From contig JAAVVV010000001.1 in assembly GCA_023910605.1 (NCBI GenBank), positions 1,912,698-1,976,697 on the forward strand: a stretch of DNA of 64,000 nucleotides. The letters are read 5' to 3'. The notes beneath the pieces were generated by a model, which saw nothing but the letters and a program-made list of their open reading frames with translations, had not been told where the DNA came from and made no database searches. The position numbers and the translations under genes were made by a program. The number at the start of each line of letters is the position of its first letter. The first letter of the stretch is position 1. Shown in pieces: positions 15,810-23,740 of this stretch. This DNA is from Bosea sp. (in: a-proteobacteria) (lineage in GTDB: Bacteria; Pseudomonadota; Alphaproteobacteria; Rhizobiales; Beijerinckiaceae).

Positions 15810-17414
15810 CTACGGCATAAGGTTCCACGGCAACAGGTCGGCGATTTTGTTGATGGGGTGATCGGCGATCCTGGTGATGACTGCTCGCAGATATCCCGCT
15901 GGGTCTCGCCCGTTGAGCTTTGCGGTTTCGGTGAGCGTGTAGATGGCGGCGGCGCGCTCGCCGCCTGCGTCGGACCCTGCGAACAACCAGTTCTTGGCGC
16001 CGAGCTTGAGAGGCCTGATGGCGCGTTCTGCGGCGTTGTTGGAGATATCGAGGGTGCCGTCGTCGAGATAGCGGGTGAGTGCTGCCCAGCGCGATCGGGC
16101 ATAGCGAATGGCCTTGGCCAGGTCGCTCTTGCCGGAGATCTGGGCGAGGGAATGGTCGAGGAAGCTGGCGAGTTCGGTCATGACGGGCAGCGCCAGATCC
16201 TGACGAGCCTTGCGCCGATCCTCGGGCTGCTGGCCGTGAATGAGGCGCTCAACCTCGAACAGCTTGCCAATGCGGGTCATCGCCTCCAGTGCCAGGGGCG
16301 AGCCTGTCCCGGCGTGAACGTCGTGGAAGTTGCGCCTGACGTGCGCCCAGCAGGCAACCTCGGTTGCGGCGGCTGAACGCGTGGCACTCGTCGCATAGAG
16401 TTCGTTGAATCCGGCATAGGCATCCGCCTGCAGGAATCCTGCAAAGGCCTTGAGGTGCTCGCGCGGTCGCTCTCCCTTGCGGTCGGGCGTGTAGCGATAC
16501 AGCGCGGCGGGCGGGTCTTGACCGCCACGGGGTCGCTCATCGCGCAGATACACCCAGAGCCGCCCTGTCTTCGTGCGCCCGAGGCCCGGCGCCAGCACTG
16601 GCACGGGCGTGTCGTCGGCATGCAGCCGCTCAGCCCGCATCACATGGGCACCGACCGCCTCGACCAGTGGCGCGACAAGCTCTGCGGCCTTGGCAACCCA
16701 GCCGGCCATCACCGAGCGCTCGATCTCGACGCCCTCGCGGGCAAAGATCTCTGCCTGGCGATAAAGCGGGAGATGATCACAGTATTTGCCAACCAGAACC
16801 TGGGCGATCAGGCCCGGTCCGGCCATGCCGCGCTCGATCGGCATGCTCGGCATCGGAGCTTGCGCCATGCTCTCGCAGGTGCGGCACGAGAAGGCGGGAC
16901 GCACATGGCGGATAACCTCGAAGCGGCCCGGCACATACTCCAGGACTTCACGGACATCCTCATCCACCTTGCGCCACTTGCCTGCCGTTCCGCAGGATGG
17001 ACAAGCACAGGCAGGGTCGTTCACGATGGCAGGCGTGTGTACGATCTCGATGCGCGGCAGATGCTCAGGCAAAGGGCGGCGCGTGGCCTTCGGCTTGGCT
17101 GTTGCTGCATCAGCGGCAGGAGCTATCTCGTCGATGGCTGCATTGTTCGCCGCCTCGACCATCTCCAGTTCCTCGAGCCGCAGTTCCAGTTGCTCGATCT
17201 CATGGGAGAGCTTCTCCGAGGAGCGGCCAAATTGCATGCGCCTGAGCCGCGCGATCTGGATCTTGAGCTTCTCGATCTCCAGGCTCTTGACAAGAAGACC
17301 GGCCTTGGCGGCGGCAGCTTCGGCCTGCGCCGTCTTCAGCGCTGCAGCCTGCGCAGCGACGAGCGCGCGAAGCCGCGCCACCTCGTCACTATCTTGTCCC
17401 GCTGCTTCGATCAT
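15810..17414 (-). CDS. tnpC: IS66 family transposase TnpC (element A1)
   Basis: The 534-residue DDE transposase starts with a leucine-rich coiled coil (about 15-90), followed by a zinc-binding segment with CPSC and CRTC and the IS66 core. The acidic residues lie in the LHADDTPVPV motif, the LQADAYAGF motif and the NAAERAIRPLK C-terminal motif. It is identical in translation to the copy in A2. The gene is intact even though its element has been interrupted in tnpB, so it could still act on other copies in trans. Confidence 0.95.
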   Translation of the reverse strand: MIEAAGQDSDEVARLRALVAAQAAALKTAQAEAAAAKAGLLVKSLEIEKLKIQIARLRRMQFGRSSEKLSHEIEQLELRLEELEMVEAANNAAIDEIAPAADAATAKPKATRRPLPEHLPRIEIVHTPAIVNDPACACPSCGTAGKWRKVDEDVREVLEYVPGRFEVIRHVRPAFSCRTCESMAQAPMPSMPIERGMAGPGLIAQVLVGKYCDHLPLYRQAEIFAREGVEIERSVMAGWVAKAAELVAPLVEAVGAHVMRAERLHADDTPVPVLAPGLGRTKTGRLWVYLRDERPRGGQDPPAALYRYTPDRKGERPREHLKAFAGFLQADAYAGFNELYATSATRSAAATEVACWAHVRRNFHDVHAGTGSPLALEAMTRIGKLFEVERLIHGQQPEDRRKARQDLALPVMTELASFLDHSLAQISGKSDLAKAIRYARSRWAALTRYLDDGTLDISNNAAERAIRPLKLGAKNWLFAGSDAGGERAAAIYTLTETAKLNGRDPAGYLRAVITRIADHPINKIADLLPWNLMP

Positions 17415-17488
17415 GAGGTGAAGATACCAGGGCAGATGGGGTCAAGCTATTGAATCAATGTCGATCTTGACCTTTTGCGCGAAGCACT

Positions 17489-17756
17489 TCACCCCGCACG
17501 TCGTGGCTGATCCGTGCGTAACGGCGAGCGCCAGTCGATGCCTTCGAGCAGCATCGACAGCTGTGCGGGCGTCAGTACAACCTCGCCATCCTGCGTCACT
17601 GCCCAGACGAAGCGGCCACGCTCCAGCCGCTTGGCGAACAGGCAAAGCCCCGTGCCGTCCCACATCAGAATCTTCACCAGATCAGCGCGCTTGCCCCGGA
17701 AAATGAACAGGTGGCCGCGGAACGGATCCTTCTTCAAAAGATCCTGCACCACCATC
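17489..17756 (-). pseudogene. tnpB: IS66 TnpB (element A1), interrupted by element B1
   Basis: This is the C-terminal 89 codons of the IS66 accessory protein Orf2 (TnpB). The first 32 codons lie 5.1 kb away at 22889-22983, on the other side of B1. The full-length equivalent in A2 has 120 residues. The CCACCATC target duplication sits at the junction (17749-17756 and 22881-22888). Confidence 0.9.
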
Positions 17757-17833
17757 GTAAGCGTGTAGGCAACCCCACGTATCTTTTGGTGTTCTGATCG
17801 CTCATTTTCCCGGTGAATCATGTGGGGAATCCT

Positions 17834-18217
17834 ATGAGCGAGAGTATGAATCAAGATCGAGTTTTTGAGGTTTTGACGGCAGCGCCGGTGCGGACGAGGC
17901 GCAGGCTACGTGATTGGTCGGTCGACGAGAAGGCACGACTGATTTCCCAGACGCTGTTGCCTGGTGCGAATGTTTCGGCGATTGCGCGTTCTGCCGGGGT
18001 TGACCCTTCGCAGCTTTATGGATGGCGGCGACAGGCCCGGGCATCCGGGGCGGTCAAAGCCATGCCCGTTGCGCACGATGAGGTGAAGTTTGCGCGCGTC
18101 GAGGCGGCTGGCAACTGGGCTGTGGAGATTGTCATTCGGGATACGGTTGTCCGCGTTGGCGGCGACATCGATGCGGATCATCTGACCGTGATACTGAGGG
18201 CGGTGCGCAAAGCATGA
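17834..18217 (+). CDS. tnpA: IS66 TnpA, HTH protein (element B1)
   Basis: The 127-residue IS66 Orf1 product carries a helix-turn-helix (VDEKARLISQTLLPGANVSA...GVDPSQLYGWRRQ) that would bind the element ends. ATG 17834 is chosen; an in-frame GTG at 17813 would add seven residues. Its stop overlaps the start of tnpB by four bases, which suggests translational coupling. Confidence 0.9.
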   Translation: MSESMNQDRVFEVLTAAPVRTRRRLRDWSVDEKARLISQTLLPGANVSAIARSAGVDPSQLYGWRRQARASGAVKAMPVAHDEVKFARVEAAGNWAVEIVIRDTVVRVGGDIDADHLTVILRAVRKA

Positions 18218-18558
18218 TTGGCCTGGGTGTCGTCGTTTACGTGTCGTGCCAGCCCGTCGACTTTCGTAAAGGTGCCGCATCCCTGATGGTGCTTGTCCGG
18301 GATGGCGGCCTCGACCCGTTCAACGGCGCGCTTTACGTGTTTCGGTCGAAACGTGCGGACCGTGTTCGGATCGTGTGGTGGGATGGCAGCGGCGTTTGTC
18401 TCTATTCGAAGACGCTTGAGGAGCAAGGCTTTTGCTGGCCTGCCCTATCGGCGGCTCGCATTCGCCTGGACCATTCGCAGCTGATGGCTCTTCTGGCCGG
18501 GATGGACTGGAAGAAGATCCGTCCGACAAAGGTGCGGCGACCCTTGCTGACGGGATGA
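18214..18558 (+). CDS. tnpB: IS66 TnpB (element B1)
   Basis: This 114-residue IS66 Orf2 product has the family's hallmark CQPVDFRKGAASL start and the FRSKRADRVRIVWWDGSG segment. It is required with TnpA and TnpC for transposition in characterised IS66 elements. The copy is intact, and an identical translation occurs in B3. Confidence 0.95.
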   Translation: MIGLGVVVYVSCQPVDFRKGAASLMVLVRDGGLDPFNGALYVFRSKRADRVRIVWWDGSGVCLYSKTLEEQGFCWPALSAARIRLDHSQLMALLAGMDWKKIRPTKVRRPLLTG

Positions 18559-19660
18559 TGTCGATCTGCGGCAAGATGAATCATGCTGCTGTAATCATTG
18601 GGAAAGTGAGCGGTTTTGTGCTCTATTTGCACCCATGGATTTACCCCTGAACACCTTGCCGGACGACGTGGATGCGCTCAAGGCGATGGTGCTCGCCCTG
18701 GCGCGTGCGCAGGCGCAAGGGGATGTTCGATTAAGAGCCGCGGAGGCTGAAATCGCCCGGCTGGAGGCGATCGAACAGAGCGCCAACGAGCGGATTGCCA
18801 ACCTGACGCTGATCATGAAGGTCTTGCAGCGCGCGCAACATGGCAAGCGCTCTGAACGGCTCCGCGCCGGTGGTCCTGGGGTCCTCGACGACGAGCAGAT
18901 TGCCTTTGCCTTCGAGGAGGTGGAGACCGGCCTTTCGAGCGTCCAGAGCGAACTCGACCGGGGCGCCAGGGACAAGCCGAAACGCGCTCCACGCCCGCGC
19001 AAAGGCTTTGCTGCGCATCTTGAGCGCATCGAGGAGGTCATCGAGCCGGAACTCCCCGCTGGATATGAGGGCCTGGAGAAGGTGCTGATCAGCGAAGACC
19101 GTTCCGAACGGCTCGATGTCATTCCGCCGAAGTTCAGGGTCATCGTGACGCGCCGTCCCAAATATGCCTTCCGTGGCCATGACGGCGTGATCCAGGCGCT
19201 CGCACCGGCACACATCATCGAAGCCGGATTGCCAACGGAACGGCTGCTCGCCTTTATCGCGGTCTCCAAATATGCCGACGGTCTTCCGCTTTACCGTCAG
19301 GAGGCGATCTACCTGCGCGACGGGGTCGAGATCAGCCGATCCCTGATGGCCCAATGGATGGGCCATCTTGGGTTTGAACTGCAGATACTGGCCGATTACA
19401 TCCTCGAAAAGATCAAGGAGGGTGAGCGGATCTTTGCCGACGAAACGAGCTTGCCCACTCTGGCTCCCGGATCGGGGAAAGCAACCAAGGCCTGGTTATG
19501 GGCCTACGCGCGCGATGATCGCCCCTATGGCGGCACCAGTCCGCCAATGGTGGCCTATCGCTTCGAAGACGGCAGAGGCGCTGAATGTGTGGCCCGTCAT
19601 CTGTCCGGGTACAACGGCATCCTGCAGGTCGATGGATACGTGGCCTATAGCAGCCTTGCC

Positions 19661-19696
19661 AAGAGCCAGGCCAAGAGCCAGGCCAAGAGCCAGGCC
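19661..19696 (+). repeat. 12-bp tandem repeat inside IS66 tnpC (three copies)
   Basis: AAGAGCCAGGCC is repeated three times and encodes a Lys-Ser-Gln-Ala repeat in TnpC of element B1. The B3 copy has four units at 24335-24382, which accounts for the whole length difference between the copies. It is a slippage-prone minisatellite. Confidence 0.95.
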
Positions 19697-19795
19697 AAAA
19701 CCGGCAGCACAGAAACGATGAGGCTTGCCGGATGCTGGGCGCATCTCAGGCGCAGGTTCTACGATCTGCACATCAGCGTAAGCGTCCTCTGACGG

Positions 19796-21400
19796 CTACG
19801 GCATAAGGTTCCACGGCAACAGGTCGGCGATTTTGTTGATGGGGTGATCGGCGATCCTGGTGATGACTGCTCGCAGATATCCCGCTGGGTCTCGCCCGTT
19901 GAGCTTTGCGGTTTCGGTGAGCGTGTAGATGGCGGCGGCGCGCTCGCCGCCTGCGTCGGACCCTGCGAACAACCAGTTCTTGGCGCCGAGCTTGAGAGGC
20001 CTGATGGCGCGTTCTGCGGCGTTGTTGGAGATATCGAGGGTGCCGTCGTCGAGATAGCGGGTGAGTGCTGCCCAGCGCGATCGGGCATAGCGAATGGCCT
20101 TGGCCAGGTCGCTCTTGCCGGAGATCTGGGCGAGGGAATGGTCGAGGAAGCTGGCGAGTTCGGTCATGACGGGCAGCGCCAGATCCTGACGAGCCTTGCG
20201 CCGATCCTCGGGCTGCTGGCCGTGAATGAGGCGCTCAACCTCGAACAGCTTGCCAATGCGGGTCATCGCCTCCAGTGCCAGGGGCGAGCCTGTCCCGGCG
20301 TGAACGTCGTGGAAGTTGCGCCTGACGTGCGCCCAGCAGGCAACCTCGGTTGCGGCGGCTGAACGCGTGGCACTCGTCGCATAGAGTTCGTTGAATCCGG
20401 CATAGGCATCCGCCTGCAGGAATCCTGCAAAGGCCTTGAGGTGCTCGCGCGGTCGCTCTCCCTTGCGGTCGGGCGTGTAGCGATACAGCGCGGCGGGCGG
20501 GTCTTGACCGCCACGGGGTCGCTCATCGCGCAGATACACCCAGAGCCGCCCTGTCTTCGTGCGCCCGAGGCCCGGCGCCAGCACTGGCACGGGCGTGTCG
20601 TCGGCATGCAGCCGCTCAGCCCGCATCACATGGGCACCGACCGCCTCGACCAGTGGCGCGACAAGCTCTGCGGCCTTGGCAACCCAGCCGGCCATCACCG
20701 AGCGCTCGATCTCGACGCCCTCGCGGGCAAAGATCTCTGCCTGGCGATAAAGCGGGAGATGATCACAGTATTTGCCAACCAGAACCTGGGCGATCAGGCC
20801 CGGTCCGGCCATGCCGCGCTCGATCGGCATGCTCGGCATCGGAGCTTGCGCCATGCTCTCGCAGGTGCGGCACGAGAAGGCGGGACGCACATGGCGGATA
20901 ACCTCGAAGCGGCCCGGCACATACTCCAGGACTTCACGGACATCCTCATCCACCTTGCGCCACTTGCCTGCCGTTCCGCAGGATGGACAAGCACAGGCAG
21001 GGTCGTTCACGATGGCAGGCGTGTGTACGATCTCGATGCGCGGCAGATGCTCAGGCAAAGGGCGGCGCGTGGCCTTCGGCTTGGCTGTTGCTGCATCAGC
21101 GGCAGGAGCTATCTCGTCGATGGCTGCATTGTTCGCCGCCTCGACCATCTCCAGTTCCTCGAGCCGCAGTTCCAGTTGCTCGATCTCATGGGAGAGCTTC
21201 TCCGAGGAGCGGCCAAATTGCATGCGCCTGAGCCGCGCGATCTGGATCTTGAGCTTCTCGATCTCCAGGCTCTTGACAAGAAGACCGGCCTTGGCGGCGG
21301 CAGCTTCGGCCTGCGCCGTCTTCAGCGCTGCAGCCTGCGCAGCGACGAGCGCGCGAAGCCGCGCCACCTCGTCACTATCTTGTCCCGCTGCTTCGATCAT
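19796..21400 (-). CDS. tnpC: IS66 family transposase TnpC (element A2)
   Basis: This is the 534-residue IS66 DDE transposase, with the same translation as the A1 copy. It has an N-terminal coiled coil, a CPSC...CRTC zinc-binding stretch, and the catalytic core with LHADDTPVPV and LQADAYAGF motifs. Its whole element is intact, so this copy is the best candidate for an active transposase here. Confidence 0.96.
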   Translation of the reverse strand: MIEAAGQDSDEVARLRALVAAQAAALKTAQAEAAAAKAGLLVKSLEIEKLKIQIARLRRMQFGRSSEKLSHEIEQLELRLEELEMVEAANNAAIDEIAPAADAATAKPKATRRPLPEHLPRIEIVHTPAIVNDPACACPSCGTAGKWRKVDEDVREVLEYVPGRFEVIRHVRPAFSCRTCESMAQAPMPSMPIERGMAGPGLIAQVLVGKYCDHLPLYRQAEIFAREGVEIERSVMAGWVAKAAELVAPLVEAVGAHVMRAERLHADDTPVPVLAPGLGRTKTGRLWVYLRDERPRGGQDPPAALYRYTPDRKGERPREHLKAFAGFLQADAYAGFNELYATSATRSAAATEVACWAHVRRNFHDVHAGTGSPLALEAMTRIGKLFEVERLIHGQQPEDRRKARQDLALPVMTELASFLDHSLAQISGKSDLAKAIRYARSRWAALTRYLDDGTLDISNNAAERAIRPLKLGAKNWLFAGSDAGGERAAAIYTLTETAKLNGRDPAGYLRAVITRIADHPINKIADLLPWNLMP

Positions 21401-21474
21401 GAGGTGAAGATACCAGGGCAGATGGGGTCAAGCTATTGAATCAATGTCGATCTTGACCTTTTGCGCGAAGCACT

Positions 21475-21837
21475 TCACCCCGCACGTCGTGGCTGATCCG
21501 TGCGTAACGGCGAGCGCCAGTCGATGCCTTCGAGCAGCATCGACAGCTGTGCGGGCGTCAGTACAACCTCGCCATCCTGCGTCACTGCCCAGACGAAGCG
21601 GCCACGCTCCAGCCGCTTGGCGAACAGGCAAAGCCCCGTGCCGTCCCACATCAGAATCTTCACCAGATCAGCGCGCTTGCCCCGGAAAATGAACAGGTGG
21701 CCGCGGAACGGATCCTTCTTCAAAAGATCCTGCACCACCATCGACAGCCCGTCGAAGCCCTTCCTCATATCCACAGGTGCCAGCGCCATGTAGATGCGCG
21801 CGCCCGCCAAAGGCGAGGTCAGGGTTTGTGGCGTCAT
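21475..21837 (-). CDS. tnpB: IS66 TnpB (element A2)
   Basis: This is the complete 120-residue Orf2 product, with the characteristic APVDMRKGFDGL and FRGKRADLVKILMWDGTG segments. Its start overlaps the end of tnpA by four bases. It serves as the full-length reference for the broken A1 copy. Confidence 0.95.
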   Translation of the reverse strand: MTPQTLTSPLAGARIYMALAPVDMRKGFDGLSMVVQDLLKKDPFRGHLFIFRGKRADLVKILMWDGTGLCLFAKRLERGRFVWAVTQDGEVVLTPAQLSMLLEGIDWRSPLRTDQPRRAG

Positions 21838-22283
21838 CGGTCGAGCGCTGCGACAAGAGCCGAAAGCCGCTCAGGCGCGATACCCTCATCCGCCTTCAGC
21901 ACCCGGCCGTTGCTCAAGCTGACCTCCACCGTGCAGTCGGCACGCGGAGCCATCTTGCGCGGGGGCTTTGGTGAAGGCTTCTGTCCCGGCTGCGCTTCGG
22001 CTGCGATGACAACAGGCGCGAAGACCGGAGCCTCCAGCGAGGCCAGCGGCGTCACGCCCGGCATCAGCCCCGCCTTCGCCTGCTTGCGCCAGTAAAACAG
22101 CAGGCTCCGGCTCACCCCATGCCGATCCGCAACCGCCGCCACAGAAGCGCCCGGCTGCATCGTCGCCTCCAGAAGCCGCACCTTCTCCTCGACGCTCCAG
22201 CGACGACGGCGCTCAACCTGGCTGATAATCTCCGTCCGGGTGTCCATAGCCGTCCTTGCGCATAGGCTTAAGGACGACAACAA
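21834..22283 (-). CDS. tnpA: IS66 TnpA, HTH protein (element A2)
   Basis: The 149-residue protein has the IS66 Orf1 helix-turn-helix (SVEEKVRLLEATMQPGASVA...HGVSRSLLFYWRKQ) and a conserved C-terminal strand-helix segment. It is the first gene of the element and overlaps tnpB by four bases. ATG at codon 13 (MDTRTEI...) is a possible alternative start. Confidence 0.92.
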   Translation of the reverse strand: MLSSLSLCARTAMDTRTEIISQVERRRRWSVEEKVRLLEATMQPGASVAAVADRHGVSRSLLFYWRKQAKAGLMPGVTPLASLEAPVFAPVVIAAEAQPGQKPSPKPPRKMAPRADCTVEVSLSNGRVLKADEGIAPERLSALVAALDR

Positions 22284-22888
22284 CCGTCCAGACCATGCTC
22301 ATACGATGCCGGACCCGCCCCCGCGCAAGGCAGCCATGGCAGAACGCTTACACATCAGCGGCGTCTCGCAGGCTGCCACGGACAGCGTCATGGCCATGAC
22401 CGAGCTGTGGAGGGTCGAAGATGACGTGCGCGGCCGGAATGCAGACACCCGCGCGAAGCTCCGGCAGGAAAAGTCTGCGCCTGTCGTCGCGCGCCTCTTC
22501 GATCTTTGGGAACGGGAGCTCGGCAAGGTCTCCGGCAAGTCCAAGACGGCGGAAGCAATCCGCTATGCGCTCGCCCGCCGTGAAGCACTCGAACGGTTCC
22601 TCTCCGACGGTCGCATTGAAATCGACTCCAACATCGTCGAACGGGCCATCAGGCCCCAAACCATTACGCGAAAGAACAGCCTCTTTGCCGGAAGTGAAGG
22701 CGGTGGCAGGACCTGGGCTACACTGGGAACGCTTCTGCAAACCGCCAGGATGAACAATGTCGATCCTCTCGACTGGCTGTCGCAAACCCTCGCGCATATC
22801 GCCCAAGGATGGCCCGCATCCAAAATCGACGCCCTCATGCCCTGGAACTTCAGGTCAAACGCCCTCAGCTAACCGCTTACCCACCATC

Positions 22889-22983
22889 GACAGCCCGTCG
22901 AAGCCCTTCCTCATATCCACAGGTGCCAGCGCCATGTAGATGCGCGCGCCCGCCAAAGGCGAGGTCAGGGTTTGTGGCGTCAT
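22889..22983 (-). pseudogene. tnpB: N-terminal piece of A1 tnpB
   Basis: These 95 bases encode the first 31-32 codons of the TnpB of element A1, cut from the rest (17489-17756) by element B1. They match 21743-21837 in A2. Confidence 0.9.
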
Positions 22984-23429
22984 CGGTCGAGCGCTGCGAC
23001 AAGAGCCGAAAGCCGCTCAGGCGCGATACCCTCATCCGCCTTCAGCACCCGGCCGTTGCTCAAGCTGACCTCCACCGTGCAGTCGGCACGCGGAGCCATC
23101 TTGCGCGGGGGCTTTGGTGAAGGCTTCTGTCCCGGCTGCGCTTCGGCTGCGATGACAACAGGCGCGAAGACCGGAGCCTCCAGCGAGGCCAGCGGCGTCA
23201 CGCCCGGCATCAGCCCCGCCTTCGCCTGCTTGCGCCAGTAAAACAGCAGGCTCCGGCTCACCCCATGCCGATCCGCAACCGCCGCCACAGAAGCGCCCGG
23301 CTGCATCGTCGCCTCCAGAAGCCGCACCTTCTCCTCGACGCTCCAGCGACGACGGCGCTCAACCTGGCTGATAATCTCCGTCCGGGTGTCCATAGCCGTC
23401 CTTGCGCATAGGCTTAAGGACGACAACAA
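22980..23429 (-). CDS. tnpA: IS66 TnpA, HTH protein (element A1)
   Basis: This second copy of the 149-residue TnpA has the same translation as in A2. It is intact, but its downstream partner tnpB is interrupted. Confidence 0.92.
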   Translation of the reverse strand: MLSSLSLCARTAMDTRTEIISQVERRRRWSVEEKVRLLEATMQPGASVAAVADRHGVSRSLLFYWRKQAKAGLMPGVTPLASLEAPVFAPVVIAAEAQPGQKPSPKPPRKMAPRADCTVEVSLSNGRVLKADEGIAPERLSALVAALDR

Positions 23430-23505
23430 CCGTCCAGACCATGCTCATACGATGCCGGACCCGCCCCCGCGCAAGGCAGCCATGGCAGAACGCTTACCGT
23501 GTAGG

Positions 23506-23522
23506 CAACCCCACGTATCTTT
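23506..23522 (+). mobile_element. IS66 type-B left end, bases 14-30 (continuation of 15779-15791)
   Basis: CAACCCCACGTATCTTT continues the type-B left end whose first 13 bases are at 15779-15791. It is cut at base 30 by a further type-B left end beginning at 23523. Confidence 0.8.
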
Positions 23523-23589
23523 GTAAGCGTGTAGGCAACCCCACGTATCTTTTGGTGTTCTGATCGCTCATTTTCCCGGTGAATCATGT
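23523..23589 (+). mobile_element. IS66 type-B left-end fragment, 67 bp
   Basis: This is the first 67 bases of a type-B element (GTAAGCGTGTAGGCAACC...), identical to 17757 onward. It is interrupted at 23590 by another type-B left end in the same orientation. No matching right end or target duplication is found for it. Confidence 0.85.
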
Positions 23590-23732
23590 GTAAGCGTGTA
23601 GGCAACCCCACGTATCTTTTGGTGTTCTGATCGCTCATTTTCCCGGTGAATCATGTGGGGAATCCTATGAGCGAGAGTATGAATCAAGATCGAGTTTTTG
23701 AGGTTTTGACGGCAGCGCCGGTGCGGACGAGG
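23590..23732 (+). mobile_element. IS66 type-B left-end fragment, 143 bp
   Basis: This is the first 143 bases of a type-B element, including the start of tnpA. It ends where the complete, oppositely oriented element B3 begins. With the 30-bp and 67-bp fragments it forms a stack of three nested left ends, each cut by the next. Confidence 0.85.
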
Positions 23733-23740
23733 GTAAGCGG

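Larger units (their letters stand above)
19778..22351 (-). mobile_element. IS66-family element A2, complete and intact
   Basis: A2 is 2,574 bp with GTAAGCG termini and an 8-bp duplication ACATCAGC at 19770-19777 and 22352-22359. It lies within tnpC of B1 and carries intact tnpA, tnpB and tnpC reading leftward. It is the youngest layer on this side of the nest and may be the active copy. Confidence 0.97.
18635..22872 (+). pseudogene. tnpC: IS66 TnpC (element B1), split by element A2
   Basis: The coding sequence is in two pieces, 18635-19777 (381 codons) and 22360-22872 (171 codons including stop). Removal of A2 and one copy of the ACATCAGC duplication restores a 551-residue transposase, four residues shorter than the intact B3 copy because of one missing SQAK repeat unit. 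Each half still forms an open frame running into A2 sequence. Confidence 0.95.
17757..22880 (+). mobile_element. IS66-family element B1, inserted in A1 and interrupted by A2
   Basis: B1 occupies 17757-19777 and 22360-22880, 2,542 bp without its insert. Its ends are GTAAGCGTGTAGGCAACC on the left and, read inward from the right, GTAAGCGGTTAGCTGAGG. The 8-bp duplication CCACCATC flanks it, within tnpB of A1. Genes read rightward: tnpA, tnpB and tnpC, the last broken by A2. It differs from the B3 copy by one 12-bp unit inside tnpC. Confidence 0.95.
15792..23497 (-). mobile_element. IS66-family element A1, complete but interrupted
   Basis: The outer piece runs 15792-17756 and resumes at 22889-23497, 2,574 bp in total, the same length as the second copy A2. 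The ends are GTAAGCGTCCTCTGACGG on the left and, read inward on the other strand, GTAAGCGTTCTGCCATGG. The 8-bp target duplication CGTGTAGG is at 15784-15791 and 23498-23505. The genes read leftward: tnpA, tnpB (broken by element B1) and tnpC. The 17757-22880 interval is element B1. Confidence 0.95.

Noticed and set aside
16455..17453. 332-codon plus-strand frame within IS66 tnpC (also at 20441-21439)
   Set aside because: It is opposite the transposase gene and duplicated only because the element is duplicated. No family resemblance.
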